From CAVXZE01 sp964615365 (GTDB taxonomy: Bacteria > Myxococcota_A > UBA9160 > UBA6930), in contig CAZTOU010000020.1 of assembly GCA_964615365.1 (NCBI GenBank), forward strand, positions 17,725 through 81,724: 64,000 bases of DNA, read 5' to 3'. A model generated the notes under the pieces. It saw nothing but the letters and a program-made list of their open reading frames with translations, was not told the DNA's origin and searched no databases. Each line of letters begins with the position of its first letter. The stretch's first letter is position 1. This document shows, in pieces, positions 60,075 to 64,000 of this stretch. Position numbers and translations under genes: made by a program.

Positions 60075-61193
60075 ATGGCCCAAGTCGACTACTCCGCCGC
60101 CGGAACCCCAGTCCGCGACGACCTCACCGAGATCCACGCCGATCTGCTCGAGCACCTTCGGTCACCGGGCACCTGGTGGACCGGCGCGGAGCGAGTCGCG
60201 ATCGCCACGGAGAGCCGACACGCCCCCGGCTGCGCGCTCTGCCGGAAGCGAAGGGATGCGCTCTCGCCCAGCGCCGTCACGGGAGAGCACGACAGTCTGG
60301 GCGCACTGCCCGATCCGGTCGTCGACGTGATTCACCGGGTGCGCACCGATCCCGGGCGCCTCTCGAAGAGCTGGTTCGACGGGGTGATGGCGGCGGGCGT
60401 TTCGGAGGCGGCCTACGTGGAGGTGATCGGCGTCATCACGCTGCTGGCCGGCATCGACTACACCGCCCGCGCGCTCGGCGCACCGCCGCCGGCGCTCCCC
60501 GAGCCGCTCTCCGGTGAGCCCTCCCGGCAACAGCCGGCGACCGCCAAGCCCGGCGTCGCCTGGGTGCCGATGATCGACCCGGCCGAGGCGGAGGGCGCCG
60601 AGGCGGACCTCTACCCGGACCTGGAGTTCGTGCCCAACATCATGCGGGCGCTGTCGCTGGTGCCCGACGAGGCCCGGATGCTGCAGCGCTCCTCGGACGC
60701 TCACTACGTGGCGATGCAGGACCTCGCGAATCCGGGCGCGCGCCGCGATCTCGACCGGCTCCAGATCGAGCTGGTCGCCGCCCGGGTCTCGGCGTTGAAC
60801 GAGTGCTTCTACTGAACGACCGCGCACGCCACGCTGCTCCGGGTGAGCAGCCAGACGACCGGCGATGATGTCGACCTGGGCACTGTGAACGGGGGCGTGG
60901 AGACCGACGGCGGCGTCGAACACGGAGCGCGGCTGGTGGCCTTCACGGAGGCGGTGATGGGCGACGACGAGACGCGGCTCGCCGAGGAGCGGGCCGCCCT
61001 TCGCGCGCTTCTCACGCCCGCGGCTTTCGTCGACGCGGCGGCGGTGATCGGCGCCTTCAACGTGGTCGACCGGATCGCGAACGCCACGGGGATTCCGCTC
61101 GACGCCGGAATGGCCGCCATGAGCGGAGAGGTGCGCGAAGAGCTCGAGCTCCCCCGTTTCCTCTCGTCGGCCAACACACCCGGAGGGAGCTGA
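60075..61193 (+). CDS. AhpD-family alkylhydroperoxidase-related selenoprotein (in-frame UGA = Sec247), 372 aa
   Basis: Frame-continuous across a TGA at 60813-60815. Reading it as selenocysteine gives NECFYUTTAHATLL, the AhpD active site C-x-x-C-x-x-x-H with the second Cys replaced (C244, U247, H251). Sequence before and after is in the same frame and both halves are needed for the carboxymuconolactone-decarboxylase/AhpD helical domain. An N-terminal domain carries another C-x-x-C (CALC, 53-56). A hairpin suited to a bacterial SECIS begins 17 bases past the TGA. The ATG at 60075 has GGAGAGAGGGAG upstream. Known AhpD-like selenoproteins support the reading. Predicted function: peroxide or organic-hydroperoxide reduction. 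Ordinary gene callers would split it into a 246-aa and a short second product. Confidence 0.85.
60833..60851 (+). promoter_or_regulatory. Bacterial SECIS-type hairpin
   Basis: A seven-pair stem (GCTGCTC, 60833-60839; GAGCAGC, 60845-60851) with five-base loop CGGGU starts 17 bases after the UGA; the loop lies about 25-29 bases downstream. Bacterial SECIS elements recognised by SelB lie in the coding region close behind the UGA, with a small apical loop having a G among its first two bases, as here (second position). Confidence 0.7.
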
Positions 61194-61222
61194 CAGCGAC
61201 CGGCTCCGCCGGTTGGGGCGCC

Positions 61223-61585
61223 ATGTCTGAGACGCTGATCCTCACCTTGACCGTCGTCTGCGGCCTTCCCTTCATCCTCTTTCTCGTCAGCCTGATCAAC
61301 TGCCGCATCGACGAGCGCCATGTCCGCTGCTACTGGGGACCTGTTCCGGTCCGCAAGATCGCCATCCATGACATCCGCGATGCGGTGAAAGGGCACCGGC
61401 ACATGTCGGAGAGCTGGACGAATACGATCTGGATGCCGACGATCCGGCGGAAGGGCGTGACTCTCTACCGGAGAACGGGAGGGTTCAAGCGGGTCGTCAT
61501 CACCCCCGACGACCCGGAAGACTTCATCGAGAGAATCAAGGCCCACCCGCTCTTCCACCACACGCCCGGCGACCCATCGGAGTGA
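61223..61585 (+). CDS. Small membrane-anchored protein, PH-like soluble domain, 120 aa
   Basis: One N-terminal TM (LILTLTVVCGLPFILFLVSLI) precedes a basic, beta-rich cytoplasmic stretch (DERHVRCYWGPVPVRKIAIHDIRDAVKG and RRTGGFKRVVITPDDPEDFIERIKAHP). This pattern, a short helix followed by a strand-rich PH-like segment ending in DPEDFI-type helix, resembles bacterial PH-domain proteins and small uncharacterised membrane proteins. It is 29 bases after the selenoprotein gene and probably in the same transcript; the ribosome-binding site is weak. Function unknown. Confidence 0.65.
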   Translation: MSETLILTLTVVCGLPFILFLVSLINCRIDERHVRCYWGPVPVRKIAIHDIRDAVKGHRHMSESWTNTIWMPTIRRKGVTLYRRTGGFKRVVITPDDPEDFIERIKAHPLFHHTPGDPSE

Positions 61586-61643
61586 TTCGGGCATTTCGCG
61601 CTGTGGATCCATACACTTCCCGAATCAGACAGGAGTCGAGTCG

Positions 61644-62117
61644 ATGACGAAGCGCAGCAGAGCCTGGGTCGGCGCCCTCCTGCTCTCGGTCTTCGCGACC
61701 GGGGCAGAGGCGGAAACGGCGATTCCCGCCGGCGAAGACTACGGAGCGGGCCTGACCCTCGAAGAGCTCACCCCCCTGGGCGACGTGGTGAGCCGCCCCG
61801 AGCTCTACTCCGACCGGACGCTCCTGGTGAAGGGACGGATCCGCGACGTCTGCCAGAAGAAGGGCTGCTGGATGGTGCTCACCGACGGCGAGTCCCAGAT
61901 GCGGATCCGCTTCGCCGACTACGGATTCTTCGTACCCAAGGACAGCAGCGGCAAGGACGCCTACGTCGAGGGCAGGGCGGCGGTGGAGGAGATCAGCGAG
62001 AAGGTGGCTCGCCACTATGAAGCCGAGGCCAGCGACGGCGATCCCTCCAGTGTCCACGGCCCGCAGCGGGTGGTGAGCTTCACGGCGACCGGTGTTCGTC
62101 TGGTTCCGGCCGAGTAG
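61644..62117 (+). CDS. Exported DUF4920-like protein, 157 aa
   Basis: Signal peptide (RAWVGALLLSVFATGAEAE) followed by a small beta-barrel resembling DUF4920 (OB-like): GDVVSRPELYSDRTLLVKGRIRDVCQKKGCWMVLTDGESQMRIRFADYGFFVPKDSSGK. The paired cysteines C-Q-K-K-G-C are conserved in that group. It is periplasmic and of unknown function. The ATG at 61644 has AGGAG upstream. It is the last gene of the plus-strand unit before a bidirectional-looking terminator and converges on the methyltransferase gene. Confidence 0.75.
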   Translation: MTKRSRAWVGALLLSVFATGAEAETAIPAGEDYGAGLTLEELTPLGDVVSRPELYSDRTLLVKGRIRDVCQKKGCWMVLTDGESQMRIRFADYGFFVPKDSSGKDAYVEGRAAVEEISEKVARHYEAEASDGDPSSVHGPQRVVSFTATGVRLVPAE

Positions 62118-62152
62118 TCGGGGACGGCATCGGGGTGAGCTTGCCTCCCGGT

Positions 62153-62180
62153 GGGGAGAGAGTCGCGGGATACTCTCCCC
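62153..62180. terminator. Hairpin between convergent genes
   Basis: GGGGAGAG (62153-62160) and CTCTCCCC (62173-62180) form a perfect eight-pair stem with a twelve-base loop. It sits between the convergent DUF4920-like and methyltransferase stops, so it is a likely bidirectional terminator without a U-tract. Confidence 0.5.
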
Positions 62181-62202
62181 GGAGCCCCGGGACTTGAGGG
62201 GT

Positions 62203-63255
62203 TCACTGAGGGTCGGAGAGCTGTGAGCGGATGGTCAGCACAGAGGCGCCAGGCGCACCTGCGCGGACCTGCACCGGCCGCCCTGGAGCCGCAATCTGCA
62301 CCACCAACTCCAGCTCCGGCTCGGAGTAGAGGCGTCGCGCGCTGATCACGGAGTCGTACAGCAGGTAGCGGTTGCCGAGCAGGAGGATGGCGACCGGTAG
62401 CATCCCGAGAATCAGGAGGCTGCGCCGGGCATCGATGCCGACAAACGCCGTTCCGGCGACCCGCATCGATTGGGCGATCATGCGCGCCAGCTGGCCGGGG
62501 CGGAAGTGATGAAGGCTGGAGCCGATGAAGATGAGATCGAAGTCGCCCTCGTGGAGCTGATGCATGTCAAAGGCGTTGATCTCACGGAAGGTGACGGGCA
62601 GGCGGGCGTGTCGCGCCCGCGCGTTGCCCTCCTGCACGAACGCCGGCACGATATCCGTCCCGGTGACTTCGACCGGCAATCGGCGCTTGTGGGCCAGCCG
62701 TGCGAGGGCCAGGGTGAACTGTCCGCTGCCACAGGCCAGCTCAAGCAGGCGCGCGTCGCGCCCGCTGCGCTGGGCCACCTCCTGAATCAGGGGGGCGAGG
62801 CCGTGGAGGAAGCTGTGGTAGACGAAGAACAGGCGGTTGAAGCGGTGCAGAGCCCGTACCTCGCGCTTCTTCTCCACCACAGGAAGTTCCGGTCTGTCCA
62901 GATACTCGAGGGTGTCGGTGTGAATGAGCCGATCGAGCTGATCGCGCAGCTTGAGGCTCCCTCCCCGCTCGCCTGCCAGATGCTGCCGTCTGGCGCGAAG
63001 CTCCTGGATGGCCTGATCAGCGCGTTGCCCCAGGTCCGCCATGCTGTTCCACACGGCGGGGGGACCGAGGTCGGCGCGGGCACGGGCGTTGAGGCTCTTG
63101 AACTGCAGCACGACCAGCTCCCGCTCCCGCGGGGACACCTTGCCGCGCGAACTGGCGGGCTCAAGTTCTCGTGGAAGCGGGATAAGATCTCGCACGAAAG
63201 CCGGGCTCCAGTCAAGATCGGATCGCCCCGGAGTTGGCAGGGAGGGCGTCGACAT
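62203..63255 (-). CDS. Class I SAM-dependent methyltransferase, about 350 aa
   Basis: N-terminal helical region of about 150 residues unlike known domains, then a methyltransferase core: LLELACGSGQFTLALARLA (motif I), ITGTDIVPAF-type motif II (VTGTDIVPAFV), FDLIFIGSSLHHF (motif IV) and a hydrophobic C-terminal helix (LLILGMLPVAILLLGNRYLL) that may attach it to the membrane. The start is uncertain: the ATG at 63255 overlaps the start of the divergent gene at 63254, and neither it nor two upstream ATGs has a spaced RBS; a GTG at 63195 behind GGAG is a good alternative. Substrate unknown. Confidence 0.75.
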   Translation of the reverse strand: MSTPSLPTPGRSDLDWSPAFVRDLIPLPRELEPASSRGKVSPRERELVVLQFKSLNARARADLGPPAVWNSMADLGQRADQAIQELRARRQHLAGERGGSLKLRDQLDRLIHTDTLEYLDRPELPVVEKKREVRALHRFNRLFFVYHSFLHGLAPLIQEVAQRSGRDARLLELACGSGQFTLALARLAHKRRLPVEVTGTDIVPAFVQEGNARARHARLPVTFREINAFDMHQLHEGDFDLIFIGSSLHHFRPGQLARMIAQSMRVAGTAFVGIDARRSLLILGMLPVAILLLGNRYLLYDSVISARRLYSEPELELVVQIAAPGRPVQVRAGAPGASVLTIRSQLSDPQ

Positions 63256-63952
63256 GAATAGGAGAATCGCGATTGGCGGTGGTGTGATTCTCATCCTCCT
63301 GTTGCTGGTGGGCATCCTCCTTTTCGAGCTCCAGGGTGGAGATACCGAAGAAGAGAGCGCCAGAGCAAGGGTGGCCCTGCCAGAGGTGGACCCCGCGCAC
63401 CTGGAAACGGTCCAGCCATCCAGACAGGAAGACGAGACCGGACCAGGGACCTCGAGAGAGCAACTCCACGCCGGTGCAGGTGTTTCGGAGGAGAGCGAAC
63501 CCGGATCGCGAACCGCCCATCACCCGGTCGACATCGAAGAGATCAAGCGGCAGGTCTACGAGAGAGAGATCGAGTCGATCGAGCGGCTTCACCTGCTCGA
63601 CGAGCTGGTACAGACCGGCGACGCGGATACCAGAGGATTCTGGGGAGACGACTGGAGCGGCGTGGACGATTGGAAGCGAACCAGCAACGGGTTCAGGCTC
63701 GAGAAGGCTGACGATGAAACGCTGATCTTCATTCCCGATGAGGAGACAGCCAGGAGCTACACCTTCTTCGAGAACCTCGAGGTCTACACCTATGATGAGG
63801 CGAACCGTGCGTTCGTAAACGAGATCGACTACTACGGAAAGACGATCGTCAACATGGTCAAGTTCATCAACGACGACGTTCTGGCCATGATGACGATCAG
63901 CGGAAGAAAGGTGGATCTGAACCTCTACCAGAGGAACGCGGGGCAGCCCTAG
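63254..63952 (+). CDS. Hypothetical membrane-anchored protein, 232 aa
   Basis: Not assigned to a family. Starts at the ATG at 63254 behind GGGAGGG at six bases. N-terminal TM helix (IGGGVILILLLLVGILLFELQ), then an acidic, low-complexity stretch rich in Glu, Thr and Ser (residues ~30-95), then a small folded domain ending in INDDVLAMMTISGRKVDLNLYQ. The topology suggests a periplasmic protein tethered to the inner membrane. It is divergent from the methyltransferase gene, whose start overlaps, and it continues to the edge of the window. No functional clue in sequence. Confidence 0.65.
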   Translation: MNRRIAIGGGVILILLLLVGILLFELQGGDTEEESARARVALPEVDPAHLETVQPSRQEDETGPGTSREQLHAGAGVSEESEPGSRTAHHPVDIEEIKRQVYEREIESIERLHLLDELVQTGDADTRGFWGDDWSGVDDWKRTSNGFRLEKADDETLIFIPDEETARSYTFFENLEVYTYDEANRAFVNEIDYYGKTIVNMVKFINDDVLAMMTISGRKVDLNLYQRNAGQP

Positions 63953-64000
63953 CCCGGACTATTCATGAAGCGTCGGCGAAGCGCACGTTGAGCGCTGATT

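Noticed and set aside
1..64000. CRISPR array, rRNA, tRNA or insertion sequence
   Set aside because: No repeated spacers, ribosomal sequence, cloverleaf or transposase frame was recognised; short tRNAs could be missed by eye.

Overview
The window is GC-rich DNA, densely packed with genes, from a Gram-negative bacterium. Lgt, an AsmA/YhdP-like protein, a heptose-phosphate adenylyltransferase, a LolA-like protein and a MacA-type lipoprotein all point to an outer membrane. Cys-rich secreted proteins with a C-terminal hydrophobic/Arg anchor, nitrogen-type PtsP, an NtrC-like regulator pair, an F420-type LLM enzyme and a selenocysteine-containing AhpD homologue fit a lineage of the former Deltaproteobacteria (Myxococcota/Binatota-like). 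No marker here settles the taxonomy.

Layout. 1-10.4 kb: the end of leuS, an SGNH esterase, a lipid kinase overlapping lgt, a fumarate-reductase/ketosteroid-dehydrogenase-like flavoprotein, an EamA transporter, an endo/exonuclease-phosphatase-fold protein and ptsP. 10.4-16 kb: a small XRE regulator, a large AsmA-like protein coupled to an rfaE2-like gene, and class I fumarase. 16-23 kb: two damaged or run-on secreted-protein genes, then a 1030-aa winged-helix/ATPase/TPR regulator. 23-28 kb: acyl-CoA and small-molecule metabolism (SMP-30, PPOX, CBS, enoyl-CoA hydratase, HAD, acyl-CoA synthetase). 28-35.6 kb: an RpoD-like sigma factor with a hairpin leader, a MacA/MacB-type export operon with one frameshifted permease, and an eroded epoxide hydrolase. 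35.6-38.9 kb: a transporter-SDR-LLM operon joined by 4-base overlaps.

39-47.2 kb holds the most unusual locus. A receiver/AAA+/Fis regulator, a 1544-aa fusion of a complete RND (MMPL) exporter to a multi-TM GAF histidine kinase, a LolA-like periplasmic protein and a second AAA+/Fis regulator lie head to tail. The first regulator keeps its phospho-acceptor aspartate but has lost the GAFTGA loop and canonical Walker residues. The second keeps Walker A/B and GAFTGA but has lost the receiver aspartate. Together they look like one sigma-54 activator split over two proteins and driven by an exporter that is also a sensor kinase.

47.2-64 kb: a 24-codon lipoprotein gene, a 63-aa CxxC/CxxC protein, an orphan nuoB-nuoH pair ending in a gene stump, a D-aminoacylase coupled to a second GPH-type transporter, a lower-GC uroporphyrinogen-decarboxylase-like insert beside a methyltransferase remnant, a cyclopropane synthase plus geranylgeranyl-reductase-like pair, a rhodanese/double-thioredoxin protein, an oxidoreductase remnant, an AhpD-family selenoprotein whose in-frame UGA is followed by a good bacterial SECIS hairpin, a DUF4920-like protein, a methyltransferase and a membrane-anchored unknown. 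I saw no CRISPR array, rRNA, tRNA or insertion sequence.
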